From positions 796,601 through 860,600 of the forward strand of contig CAUYUJ010016360.1 of assembly GCA_963575745.1 (NCBI GenBank): a stretch of 64,000 bases of DNA. The letters are read 5' to 3'. The notes under the pieces were generated by a model, which saw nothing but the letters and a program-made list of their open reading frames with translations, was not told the origin of the DNA and made no database searches. Made by a program: the position numbers and the translations under genes. This document shows, piece by piece, positions 52,967-63,989 of the stretch. Numbering within the stretch: position 1 is the stretch's first letter; each line of letters opens with the position of its first letter. Source of the stretch: Prorocentrum cordatum (Eukaryota; Sar; Dinophyceae; Prorocentrales; Prorocentraceae).

Positions 52967-54341
52967 GTGGTGTTGAGATCGCCGCCGTCGCTTACAAGTG
53001 GATCGTCCCGTCCCGCTGCCGTGGCCACGACAGTGTTCTTCGCTATGATTTCAAGCGGCAGCTCGAGGTCCTCCTCTAGTCCCGCGCGGGATCGTCGTAG
53101 GCAGCGACGTCGCGAAGGTGAAGCCAGTGGTTCCCGCAGCGATCGTGGTCAACGGCGACAACGCAGAGCACATCGTGACGACAGACAGCTCACCCCAGTG
53201 GATCGCCGTGCGGGCACATCAGGAGGACCCGCGTCACAACGTCGAGAACGACAGCCAGGGCACCAACAAGCAGGTGACTCTGAATTATTCCGTGCGTGGG
53301 AGGACTGCCACGCCTGTGCTGACGAGGAGCGACGAACTGGTGAGGACCCGCTTCACCACAGCGACCCACGGCAGAAGCTCGAGCGGTCGGTTCCACCCTC
53401 TCTTGAACCTGACCGGCAGAGGCTACATGTTCCAGGGTCTGCCGAGATGGAGGAACGCCTCTCTGCCGTCTTCTCAGACCACATGCATAAAGCAACCCAA
53501 CGTCTTCAGCAAGAAACCGCCGCCATCATGCAGTCAGCGACGTTCGCGCTCCAGAGTGAGTTCCAGCTGGTCATTTCGCATGTGCAACAACAGCGGGGCC
53601 GCATCGACGCTTTTGACACCAGTCTCCGTGAGCTCGGCAGTCGCACACAGGTTGTCGAGCAGGAGCAGCAGCATATGCGTTCGGACATCGAGCGCATTCA
53701 GTCTTCTCTCGCCATGGCAGAGGCCACGCTCCCGCCGCTCGACATGGCTGCACTCGCAGTCTGGGATCGTCCACCCGACCCACACCTATACAGCATTGGA
53801 GCGCCCTCGGCTATCGAACCTGCGGAGGTGCGGCGCTCTTTGGAGCCATGGATCACTGCAGCAGGTGTCTCCCTCAGCGACGTCGAGTTCATTGGTGATG
53901 TCCCATCGCGTAGGTTATTCCTTCGAGTTCTGGGAGGATGTAGCTTCGACGAGGAGCATTTCGCTCGCGCGCAATCTGCGCAACGGCGGACAGTGGAGAA
54001 CCTTCTCTGCTCCGAACACGTCTGGGGCCATCGCGCCTCTCTACATCAACGCAGACAAATCACCCAAACAGCTCAGGCGAGAACTACAGTCCAAGCGTCT
54101 GGTTCGCTTGCTTGCCGAACGGCATCCCCGACATCACTTCCGTCGCATTGGCGACGAAGGCATCGTGTCCATCGACGCGGTCCTGCTCGTCGCGCTCGAG
54201 ATCGGCCCCACTGCTGCTGACAGCGCGCGGCTTCGCTGGGATGGGCAGGTTCTACAACGGTTCAACATTGGCAAGGCTGCGGTCGCTGCTCAGTTCCAGC
54301 GGCTCTTTCGCGCGACGGACACCCCGCTGTGGTCGATTTAG
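52967..54341 (+). pseudogene. LINE ORF1-like N-terminal region (frameshifted)
   Basis: The first part (52967 to about 53970) encodes an Arg/Ser-rich start, then a probable coiled coil (LQQETAAIMQSATFALQSEF, VVEQEQQHMRSDIERIQSSL). A conserved block follows (SDVEFIGDVPSRRLFLRVLG). Near 53970-53985 the reading moves to the frame containing GGQWRTFSAP, LYINADKSPKQLRRELQSKR and LVRLLAERHPRHHF, ending with a TAG at 54339-54341. This block order is typical of the N-terminal part of dinoflagellate LINE polyproteins. Its role there is unknown; nucleic-acid binding is plausible. The frameshift and stop make it non-functional as it stands. Confidence 0.65.
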
Positions 54342-55310
54342 CCCTCGCTGGTCTCCGTGATGTTTCTCTCCCAGCTCATCGGGCGCGCACGCGGTCAGCT
54401 GGAGCGCGCGAGGCCCGCGCTGCTACCGCCCGCGGCGGAGGAGGCGCAAGTTTGCCAAGCTCGAGATGCACGCGAGGAGGGGGGCCCTCGTGCTCATTCA
54501 GGAGTGCCACGGAGTCTCTTTGCAGCCGGAGGTCTTGTTTGCCAGCTCCCCCTTCCCGCACAAGGTCTTCCACTCCCAGACCGAGGCTACGCGCGAGGGC
54601 GGCGTCGCTCTCCTGGTCACGTGGCCGCGGGCACTGCCCGATGAGGCTCGCCCTGCGGTTCGGCATCATCCTCTGGTCCCTGGGCGCGTTGCTGCACTGG
54701 AGATCGCTCGCCCGTCTGCGGCGCCGTCTTCAGGATTCCCAATGTACACAACTATGGCATTTCAAAGTTCGGTCGTCGAGCGGTGGACCAGTGCTGGCGC
54801 GACGCTGCGACCTGGATCGCGGAGGACCCCATGCTGCGCGCATTCCTGGCTATGGGTGACTTCAACATGCGCGACGGCAACGCTTACAGCTACGACGAGC
54901 CCCTGCCGATGTCGAGTGCGCTCTCCACGTCGCGCACCCACCAGCCGCTCGAGACGTTCTGGCGCCCGCTCTTCGACCTCGCTCAAGAGATTCGCTCCCC
55001 GATCCCCGCCCACTTCAGTCGTCAGCGCTAGACGGCGCCCGCGATCGATCGCGCGTTCATCGGCATTCCTGAACATTTCTTCCTGGACACTGGTGTCCTC
55101 GTCACCGTTGACGCCGACCCCGTGGAGATGTCGCAGTCCAGGCTGGGCGATCATTCCACGCTCTGCCTCACCATGCGCTCCAAGGCTCCAAGTCGCGCCG
55201 CGGAACACCGCATCCCTGATGTGGTCTTCTGCGACGGTAGGTACAAAGGAATATTGGACGGGCTTCTCGCGGTCGCTAACCTGGATCGCTCCTTCCCTGT
55301 CCAGCAGTGA
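54342..55310 (+). pseudogene. LINE endonuclease domain (EEP/APE type), degenerate
   Basis: Endonuclease/exonuclease/phosphatase motifs appear in order: LVLIQECHG (about 54487-54513, the catalytic Glu), GGVALLV, VPGRVAALEI, NVHNYGI (about 54742-54762), FLAMGDFNM (about 54846-54872) and the terminal LGDHSTL (about 55143-55163). The reading shifts frame near 54440 and again near 54725. TAG at 55029-55031 and TGA at 55308-55310 interrupt it. In a working element this domain nicks the target DNA to prime reverse transcription. Confidence 0.75.
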
Positions 55311-58055
55311 CTCTACGCGAAAGACTTCATCATCGAGGCGGCTCGTCAGACGCGCGATGAACTGCAACGGCTTCCATTTCGCCCCCATGATCGCCGCGCG
55401 GTTGGTGGCCCATCGATCACCATGAGGAGCATCTCGCGGGCGGTCTGGCGGCGAGATTCTGAGTTGGCGGCGCTGCTGATTTCCTCCGCATCGGAAGGCT
55501 CGTGGTCCTTCCTATTGGAAAGCGGAGTCTTCCGATTGCTTCATCATGGTGAATTTCGGCGACAGTTTCGTTCTCTTCATCCTGCCGAATTGGAAGCTGC
55601 TCAGCATCGTGCGGTTCAGGCTGCGCAACAGGCGCTGCGCGCTGGGGGCGCTCTTGGCGCTGCTGCCCATTTCAAACATCAGAAGGCTGCCCGCCGCCGT
55701 GCCCTCCTATGGAGACCGAAGAGAAGGAGTCTTGTTCTTTATGGCGTTCGCCCTGAGCACGCGTTGGGTTCGGGGGGGCCCGCTGCGGTGAAGGCCCCTC
55801 CTCAGATTCTCGAGTTCCTTAAGCGCCATTGGGCTGATGCACTTCGGGCGAAGCCGGCTAGCAAGCTGGACAATCAGCAACATCTTCATGCACACTTTCC
55901 GGCCTTCGACGTGGCCGACATCCCCGTCCCGAGCTTCGAGGACCTTCGGGAGACGCTCAAACGCGTACGTCGCAGTGCCCCTGGTCCCGATAGGCCCCCC
56001 TACAAGGCCTGGATGGTCTCCGACGAGTTGCCCCGCGTGCTCCACGGGCTCCTGAAAACATCTGCTGGTAGGTCACTATGCTCCGTGCTCTCTGAATGAT
56101 TCCATGTTGCGTTTTTGCCCAAGGGCTCTGAGCCGCTGTATGCTTATGAATGCATACGGCAGCCATTGTCGGTTCGGCCTCTGTCGCTGCGTAATACGGA
56201 TTCTCAGATTCTCGCGGCGGCCGCTAACCACAAGCTTAAGAAGCTCGTTCAGGAGCGCACGCATGAGGTCCAGCAGGGCTTTGTGCCACGTCGCAATATC
56301 TTGAATAACCTAACGCGCCTCGACACCGCTGCGAGGCGTTCGAGCATTCGCGAATCGGCAGCTCAGGACTGTCCAGTCTTTGTTGCATTCGACATTGCTG
56401 GTGCATTTCCATCGCTGGGCCATGCTTGGCTCTGGGCGGCGCTTGCGCGGTTTGGCATGCCCGAGGGGTATCGCAACCTGATCTCTGCTTTCTATTGTGC
56501 ACCGCGAAGTTTCGCTACTGACAATGGTGAGCAGCAGTTCGTGTTTTATCTGCAGTCTGGGGTGATGCAAGGCTGCCCGCTCTCTGGCTCTGTCTGGGCC
56601 ATTGCCATGGACCTGCTGCTGCGCCGTTTGGTGGGGGAGGTCTCGCCGTCGTCGTTGGGTGACTGTCGTTGAGCGGTGGCGAGGTGTGCCGACGATACTG
56701 GCTTAGTTCAGCCACGTCTTGCTGATCTGCCGCGCGCTTTTCCTGTGCATGCTGAGGCCGAGCGTTTGGCTCACCTTCGCCTCCAGACCAAGAAAACTGT
56801 GCTCGTGCCGCTCTGGACGGAGCTCACGCCAGAGGTGGTGCATTACTTGCGGTCCTCTTAAACTCAACATATTCCGTCTTGGGCAGGCGTTGCCATTGTT
56901 TCACACACCAAGTATCTTGGTGTGCAGTTCGGCCCAGGCGCGACAGAGAATGCCATATGGGCGGACGCTGCGCGTAAATGGTGGTCTCGAGTTTGTGAGA
57001 TTCCGTCGGTGAACAGTCCCACCAATGTAAGCGTGCTGCTGTACTTTTGTACTGCTCTCTCAGTGCTCAGCTATCTTGCACAGCTCTACCCCATCCCACT
57101 GCGGGTTCTGCACAAGGAGAAGTTCGCTCTGCACAAAGTTCTTCGGTTGCCGCCTAGCGCGTTTCGTAGGGCAGATCTGTTCGCAGTCGAAGAGCACGCT
57201 CTCATCGCGCCTGCTTCTGTGCAGCTGCTCAGCGTCTCCAGTCTCTGGCGCTGTGCTTATCACACCTTGGCAGACTGGCACAGTGACTTTCAAGCATGGT
57301 CGGAGCAGGCGGTTCAAGACCTGCCGCTTGTGGCATGGCTGCGGGGCGGGTGGGGTGCTCCTTGCTGGCGCATTCGGCAGGGCATTGTGCGGCGCTTCCA
57401 CGCCATGGCGGACCGTCCGCCTGCTGCAGGTGTCTCTGATGTGCACTGGCATTCCGCCGCGGCTGCTGCGCGCGAAGAGCTCAGCAACGCCCAGGCTACA
57501 TGACGCAAGGCGAAGGTGCAACGGATCTTATCTTCCTCGCTCCGACGCTCTCTCTTCCCCGCTGAGTTCCATTGCACCATCGCCAAGCGCCTGCGTGCTT
57601 GGGGCCCGCTGCAGCTGATTGTGGGGGCTGTCGGGGATCGGTGGGGGGAGTGCCTCGCGACTCTGCGCACCTTTCGCCCAGCGTGGCAATGGTCCATTCT
57701 CAAGGCGCTCGCGGGAGGTTGGACCACCTCGTGCCGCATGCATGTTTGTGGCTCCTCCTCCTGCCGGCTCGGCTGTCTCGATGAGGCCGATGCGATTTCT
57801 CACTACCTCTCCTGTCTTGTCCTGCGTCGCCTCCTCGACTTCCCGTCCTCTCCCATTCATTTGCTGGGCCTCGCGGCCCCCAACGAGTACAATGCCGCCA
57901 AGTGTGCGATGAGCCGTGCATGAGCCCTCACGCTGTGCGTTCTGGCGTTCCATGTGTATCACAAAGTCAAGGCATCTTGCGCCTTCGGTCAGCCGCTCCG
58001 CGCAGAGCTGCTCAACGGTGAGATGGCTGCCGCGCGTCGCGCTACTTTGAAGTAG
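55311..58055 (+). pseudogene. LINE reverse transcriptase and C-terminal domain, stop-interrupted
   Basis: One frame carries a helical linker, a fingers-region RRSAPGPDRPPYKAW (about 55966-56010) and RPLSLRNTDSQI (from 56175). It continues with QQGFVPRRNILNNL, motif A FDIAGAFPS (56388-56414, catalytic Asp), motif B GVMQGCPLSGS (about 56559-56591), motif C CADDTGLV (56685-56708, the catalytic Asp pair intact) and a thumb-like KYLGVQFGPGA (about 56901-56933). The C-terminus has a Cys/His cluster (CRMHVCGSSSCRLGCLDEAD, then HYLSC) like the zinc-knuckle region of LINEs. Stops lie at 56097, 56670, 56859, 57501 and 57921; the last stop is at 58053. No frameshift is needed across 2.7 kb. Confidence 0.8.
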
Positions 58056-58095
58056 GCAGCTCTGGACGAACAACGCCAGGATACGGTCGAGCACC

Positions 58096-58200
58096 ATCAT
58101 CAATCATCATCAGCATCATCATCATCATCATCATCATCATTCGATCACTCATCATCATCACCATCGTCACCACTCTCCATCATCACTCGCTCGCTCACTC
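58096..58200. repeat. ATC microsatellite at the LINE 3' end
   Basis: Begins CACCATCATCAATCATC, close to the phrase at the element's 5' border, and continues as CATCATCAT then CTCATCATC. Confidence 0.9.
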
Positions 58201-58224
58201 ATCACGTCGTCACCACTCACCCCC

Positions 58225-59405
58225 GGACGTATCGAGCGGAGACGTCGTCTGTGCGTAAATTGTGAGGAAGTCTCAGGCGGGAGCCCCCTCCCTATGGGGT
58301 TCGCATTTCATGTTGGTATTCCGAGCGTGTCATCCCAAGCTTGTAACTGTCGTCACTCTTGGGTCCCTGAGGCCTGACTTTGCAGGAAGTCTCAAGCGGG
58401 AGCCTCGTCTGTGAGTGAATTGCGAGGACGACTCAGGCGGGAGCTTCTGTCCTATGGGACCCGCATGTCATGTTGGTAATCCGAGCGGGTCATCCTCGAA
58501 CCTGTAACCGTCGTCACTTTTGGAATCCTTAGGCCTGAATATGGCGGAGGTATCAGGCCGGAGGCTCGTCTGTGAGTGAATTGGAAGGAAAGCTCATGCG
58601 GGAGCCCTCTCCCTATGGGGCCCGCCTTTCATGTTAGCAATCCGAGCGGGTCATCTTCGAACCTGTAACCGTCGTCACTTTAAGGCTCCTGAGGCCTGAA
58701 CATGGGGGACGTATCAAGCGGGAGCCTCGTCTGTGAATGAATTGCGATGAAGTCTCATGCGGGAGCCCTCTCCCTACGGGGCTCGCACCTCATGCTTGTA
58801 AATTCGAGCGGGCCATCCTCGAACCTGTAACCGTCGTCACTTTCGGACTCCTGAGGCCTGACTATGGGGGAGGTATCAGGTGGGAGGCTCGTCTGTGAGG
58901 GAATTGCGAGGAGGTCTCAGGCGGGAACCCTCTCCCTATGGGGCCCGCATTCCACGTTGGCAATCCGAGCGGGTCATCCTCGAACCTGTAATTGTCGTCA
59001 GCGTTTGGCCCCTGAGGCCAAGTATCAGGCGGGAGCCTCGTCTGTGAGTGAATTGCGAGGAAGTCTCATGCGGGAGCCCTCTCCCTACGGGGCTCGCACC
59101 TCATGCTTGTAAATTCGAGCGGGTCATCCCACGCTTGTTACTGTCGTCACTCTCGAGTCTCTGAGGCCTGACTTTGCAAGAAGTCTCAAGCGGGAGCCTC
59201 GTGTGTGAGTGAATTGCGAGGAAGTCTCAGGCGGGAGCCCCTTCCCTTTGGGGCCCGCATGTCATGTTGGTAATCCGCGCGGGTCATCCTCGAACCTGTA
59301 ACCGTCGTCACTTTCGGGCTCCTGAGGCTTACATATGGGAGACTGCGAGTGAACTGTGAGGAAGGCTCAGGCGGGAGCCCCCTCCCTATGGGGCCCGCAC
59401 CTCTC
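58225..59405. repeat. ~161-bp satellite, about seven to eight copies
   Basis: Landmark AATTGCGAGG (with variants) occurs at 58259, 58418, 58579, 58740, 58902, 59051, 59212 and 59352. Spacings are 159, 161, 161, 162, 149, 161 and 140. Each unit holds CTCAGGCGGGAGCC twice, GGGGCCCGCA, CGAGCGGGTCATCCTCGAAC and CTGTAACCGTCGTCACT. No coding sense. Confidence 0.92.
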
Positions 59406-59499
59406 GTGTTTCCTCCGGATCGTCCTCCGGCGGTTGCTTCCTTTGGATCGTCCTGCGGCGCGTGTCCGCTGGGACGCAACTCGTGCTTTGGGTCGTGTT

Positions 59500-60085
59500 C
59501 CGCACGAGGAGGAGGAGGAAGGAGGATGCAGGACGAGAAAGAGAAGCAGGAGGAGGAGGAGGAGGAGGAGGAAGCAGAGGGCGAGAAGGACGAGGAGGGC
59601 ACGGAGGAAGAGGGGCGCCCTAGAAGGCCCCAGGATGTCCCGGGAGGCCCAGAAGGCTCCAGGAGGCCCCAAGAGGCCCCAAGAGTCCTCAGGAGGAGGC
59701 AGTAAGCATAAGGAGGAGGCAGGAGGAGGGGGAGGCGGCGGAGGAGGAGGGGGGGGGAAGATGGAGATGAGGGGGAGGAGGAGGAGGAGGAGGCGGAGGA
59801 GGGAGAGGGAAGAGAGGAAGATGGAGAGGGGAGGCGGAGGAGGAGGAGGAGGAGGAGGAGGAGGAGGAGGAGGAGGAGGAGGGAGAGGGAAAGCAGCAGG
59901 AGGAGGAGGACGCAGGAGGCAGGAGGAGCATGGGGAATGGGGGGAGGCATAACGAGGAGGAGGAAAAGGAGGAGGAGGACGTGGTGGTGGAGAAGACCAC
60001 AGGAGGAGGCAGGGGTTGAGGCAGCAGGAGGAGGAGGCAGGAGGAAAAGGAGGAGGCAGGAGTAGGTGGGAGAAGCGAGGGGGCA
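59500..60085. repeat. GGA-rich purine tract
   Basis: GGAGGAGG runs, longest at 59720-59960, with a short CCCAAGAGGCC array at 59620-59690. Long minus-strand open frames here are Leu/Pro/Ser repeat translations. Confidence 0.9.
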
Positions 60086-60249
60086 GGAGGATATCCCTAG
60101 GCAAGCTAAACATACTATCATGTTGGGTTCTACTGTCGGAGTAATTATGTACATACTTATGTATGATACATGTTAGCGAGCTTGGACCCCAAACAGTAAG
60201 TTATCGATCTGTGCGTGAAAAAGCTATGCAGTGTACGTGGTGCAAATAA
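60086..60249. other. Spacer
   Basis: A short A/T-richer stretch. Nothing recognised. Confidence 0.35.
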
Positions 60250-60430
60250 GAGGCTACCACGAGGCAGCCACGGGCGGCAACGTGGCGAAACCTCGTTGAA
60301 CCCACCCATCGCGCGAGGCGACCAAACTGGCGAAACATCGCCGGATCCACTCGCGCGCACGAGGCGGCCACGAGGCGGCCACCGGCGGCAACGTGGCGAA
60401 GCCTCGCCGAACCCATCCCGTTCGTTAGTA
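60250..60430. repeat. Tandem repeat around GGCGGCAACGTGGCGAA
   Basis: GCAACGTGGCGAARCCTCG occurs at about 60277 and 60390, with a diverged middle copy (ACTGGCGAAACATCGCCGG). ACGAGGCGGCCACGAGGCGG duplicates within. Confidence 0.7.
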
Positions 60431-61300
60431 AGACAAATAAGAGCCCGTAAGTGCTAGCACTGGTCAGGGAACACATATGCGTGCATACATGATTTGCGTT
60501 GCTGTTAGCAGGGGATTTGTACCATGTTGATTTACGCCGAGGCCTACCGACCCGCCCTCTGGGTGAGTATCCGGCTCGTCCCAAGCCTCTGTCCAGGCCT
60601 CCCAGAGTGGGGGTCGAGTAGACGGGATCGTAAGCTCCATGCTCCCTCGCGTCGTAAAAAAACGATTGCGGGTTTTCTGCCATGTTTAGCCTATTGGGGC
60701 CCTCGCCCAGACCCGAAACCGTCAAGCATTAGTCAGGATCTCAGGATGATGCGGTGATCCTGGAGAGGGGGTCCAGGCCTCTGGGGGTCGACGACGTAAA
60801 ACATCACGGCCGAGGATGTTTGGGGAGCCGATGGGGTCGGAGGATCGCCGATGCATTGGCGATGTGGCGCGGTGTGGAGCCCTATGTTCTCCATGCCGAC
60901 AGGGCCGATGCATCGCCGACATCGCCGAGGCATCGTCGATGTATCGTCGATGCATCGACTATCGTGGAAACCCATACCAAGAATCACCCTGCTTGCCTCC
61001 AGGGTGCCCTGGATTTTTGGGTGTCGATGGTTCTGCTATGGGAAGCGCGACGTTCCCACACCCAAAACCAAGGGACGTCCTGGGGTCTCAGGGTTGGGTT
61101 CCTTGTGGAGGTCGAGCTCCTACCGTATGCGGCGCCATCGTCCGACTCCGTCTTTCCGACTCCATTTGGGAGGCCTCTACTGTAGTAGAAGATAGACTCA
61201 CCTAACCGTAGGCTGTTTTACGCAAAGGTGGTTGCACTTGGCAATCGGCGGCGCTCGAGAAGGGCGGCCGTGTGAGATGGCGGTGGGGCTTCAAAGAGAG
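60431..61300. other. Unassigned stretch with a GCATCG repeat patch
   Basis: 60848-60962 repeats CGATGCATCG, CATCGCCGA and TATCGTCGA, many of them small palindromes. The rest is unique with no supported gene. Confidence 0.5.
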
Positions 61301-61425
61301 CAGCGGGGCCTCTTAGAAGCTCGCTTTGCTGCTGCGAAGCCTTATCAGAGCCCGCACCTTCTTGGAAGCCTCCTGGGCCTTCTAAGAAGGCCCAAGCCCC
61401 TCCGCCTTCTGAGGAGGCCGCCCCC
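61301..61425. repeat. CTTCTAAGAAGGCC palindrome cluster
   Basis: GCCTTCTAAGAAGGC and GCCTTCTGAGGAGGC, plus CTCTTAGAAGC and CTTGGAAGCC, akin to the cluster at 38336-38470. Confidence 0.55.
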
Positions 61426-62779
61426 CACGCGCCACCCTGCCAGGCCGCCAACGCATGCCAATCTTCAGCGAGGAATTCCTGGTAAGCGCGCGAGAGCAGT
61501 CAGCTCGTGCTGACCACGTCCCTGCCCTCTGTGCGCACAGCCCGCCGCTCCTGCCGACCGGCTGTGGCTCTTGGGCGTGCTGCTCGGGGCGGTCCGAGTT
61601 GTGGCGCTCCAGAGAGGGCTGCGCCTCCGAGGGCCGGAGGAGTTGACACCTGTTCCTTGGGCGGAAGGCCGGCGGAAGCTGGCGGAGCCAAGGCGAGTCC
61701 GGCTCCGCCAGCGGAAGCCGGCAGAGGCCAGCGGAGGCAACACATTCTCGCAAGCAGTGGCGAAGCGTCCTGGCTCGCCTCTAGGCCTGCCAAAGGAAGT
61801 TCTAAGAGCCTCGGGTGGTTTCAACGGAGTGTTCTGAGAACACTTCTGGCTGGGGTTGTCTTGGTTTTACACATCGAGCTTATGTTCTTAGAACATGGTT
61901 TTTGTTCTTAGGACATTTTGGGGTCTAAGAAAGTTTCGTGGTCGGCCTCTAGGAATGCCGGGACGGTCGGCCCCTGCTCAATGCTGCCCTAGCATCTTGT
62001 TCAGGTCCAGGGTATCCAGGGTCGGCTAAATGTGGCTCTGGCTCAAGGTGCTCCCGCCTTTCTGTTCCATGTTTGAGACCTTGGGGTCTCTAAGCTTCGT
62101 GATGGGAGCTCTAGGAGACCGTCTGGGGGGGGGTCTCCTTGGAATGCCTGAGGACACCTTGGGCCAGCGACACTTTTGCCAACACCCGGGTTGTTGGAAC
62201 TCCTGGGGATCGCGTGTGGCCACGGCTGGATTACTCTCGAAATTCTAACCAGAACGCACCCCAGGACAACAACTCCACAGATTGAGTCCCGACGCCCAGC
62301 GAATTAGAACTCCATATCGAGTGTTCGCACGTTGTTGACTTGAAGACCACGGGCAATTTCGAGTGCAGATCGCTTGTTGTCAGATTAATGTCGTTCGCAG
62401 CGATGAAGTTCACAGCATCGCAGCATGCTTGTTAGATCAAGTGCATTTACCAAGGTCGTTTCCTGTAGCAAGAAAAGAAGCTCCAGCGCTCAACCCTTCG
62501 AAATGCCCGTCAGATGTTTGTCACCGAGCTCGCAGGAAGTGTAAAGATGGTGACTGCACATCTCACAGCATGCGGCTTCACAGGGGCGTTGACGACGTGC
62601 TCGAAATTCAAGATCAATTGGCGACGGGGCGCCCGCAAAAGTGGATCGTGCGGCTGGGTTTGGTTGAGCTTGCGGCAGGGTCATACAATGATAATGTCTA
62701 AGTCTACGGGGGAGGGGGCGTGACCACTGCAGACGTCCACCACTGCAGACATACAACTGCATTTATGTCGGAGGTGCCC
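61426..62779. other. Unassigned stretch
   Basis: GTTCTTAGAAC-like palindromes recur at 61835-61925. At 62363-62701 a frame is open, including NPSKCPSDVCHRARRKCKDG, but there is no recognisable domain and another frame is equally plausible. I make no gene call. Confidence 0.35.
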
Positions 62780-62965
62780 GGTGCGGGGCGAACCCCCATC
62801 CCCCGGAATCGCTCGTCCTTGGGGGGGGGTCGTGCTGGCCGCACCGCCGGTGCAGGCCGGTACGAAAACCCCCCGGGGTGCACGAAACGTGCGCCCCGGT
62901 ACGAACCCCGGCCCCCGGGACGCCCCGCTGATGCGCCCCAGTACGAACCCCCCCGGGATGGCCAG
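62780..62965. repeat. GTACGAACCCCCCGGG short tandem repeat
   Basis: CGGTACGAAAACCCCCCGGG, CGGTACGAACCCCGGCCCCC and CAGTACGAACCCCCCCGGG lie at spacings of about 30-45 bp. Related copies lie at 63790-63900. Confidence 0.75.
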
Positions 62966-63094
62966 CGCTCGGGGCAGCGCCTGGGCAGCGGTTGCCCCAG
63001 ACTCCTCCCCACTCCATCGCCCTCCTCGGCCCTCCTCGGCACTCTTCCCGACTCATCCCCTCTCCATCGCACTCCTCACCGCGACAACGACGCT

Positions 63095-63125
<31 letters not shown>

Positions 63126-63975
63126 ACGATTACGAGCACGACAAGGGCGAGGACGAGGACGAGGACGACGACGGCGACGGCGACGACGACATCCAGAGAC
63201 CTACAGAGGCCCTCAGAATCCCTGGAGGTTTCCGGGGACTCCCCCCCCCTCTCCGACTCTCCCCACTCCGTCGCCCTCCTCGGCAATCTTTACCACTCCT
63301 CCCGACTCCTCCCCGCTCCATCGCACTCTTCGGCCCACCTCGGCACTCCCATCGCTCTACTGAGCACTCCTCCCCGCGCCTCCAGACTCCTCCCCACTTC
63401 ATCGCTTTCCGTGGCTCCCCCCAACCCTTCTCGAGCCCCCCCCCCCGCGACCGCGACAACGACGACGACGGTGACGGCGACGGCGATGACGACGGGGGCG
63501 TTGACGACGACGACGACGACCACCACCACGACGACGACGGGCCCGATGGCATCAGCATGAGGGGGGGGCCAGACCCTGGACCATCTATTTCATTTCCGTC
63601 CGTCGATCCGTCCATCCATCCGTACCTCCATTCTTCCATCTACTCCTCCCTCCCACCCCACGCCCACGCCCCAAAGACCCATCCCTTTCGCTCCCACGCA
63701 GCCCCCCCCCCCCGCCCCCACAGGAGCCCCCCCACTCTCACAGGAGCCCCCCACCCCGCTGCCACAGGGGGGGGGGGAGGGGAGCCGCCGGTGCGCCGGG
63801 TACAAAACCCCCGGGAGAGGGGGGTTCCAGGTCGTATGCGGCACCCAGTGCGCCCTGTGCAAAACCCCCCGGGAAGGAGAGGGGGGGGTTCGTGCCACGG
63901 GGCACCGCCGATATTTATGTTTGTCGGTAGTTCGTGCGAGTTGTCTGTTTCTCACATTTCTTTGTTGTTTCTCTC
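62966..63975. repeat. GAC/GACGAC microsatellites, CCACTCC repeats and GC-rich repeats
   Basis: GACGAC runs at 63070-63190 and 63445-63545. CTCCCCACTCCATCGC-type repeats with about 45-bp spacing at 63000-63060 and 63240-63420. G runs and ACAAAACCCCCGGG copies at 63765-63900. No gene seen. Confidence 0.8.
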
Positions 63976-63989
63976 TCTCTCTCTCTCGA
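63970..63989. repeat. CT microsatellite
   Basis: Short TCTCTCTC run near the window end. Confidence 0.85.

Larger units (their letters stand above)
52800..58095 (+). mobile_element. LINE-type (non-LTR) retrotransposon, degenerate, with 5' spliced leader
   Basis: From the leader at 52800 to a short 3' UTR ending about 58095, the element encodes, in order: an ORF1-like region, an apurinic-type endonuclease, a reverse transcriptase, and a C-terminal Cys/His segment. No long terminal repeats are seen. From about 53975 almost everything reads in one frame, broken by eight stops and one excursion to another frame, so it is a relatively young dead copy. ATC microsatellite borders it on both sides (CACCATCAATCATC-like phrases at both edges), suggesting insertion into, or tailing by, an ATC repeat. 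Confidence 0.85.

Noticed and set aside
58225-59405. Possible tandem small-RNA (5S-like) genes in the 161-bp satellite
   Set aside because: No internal promoter boxes or 5S-like sequence recognised. Units diverge throughout.
59186-60154. 322-residue minus-strand frame with Leu-rich stretches resembling membrane segments
   Set aside because: Translation of the GGA tract in reverse complement; not a membrane protein.
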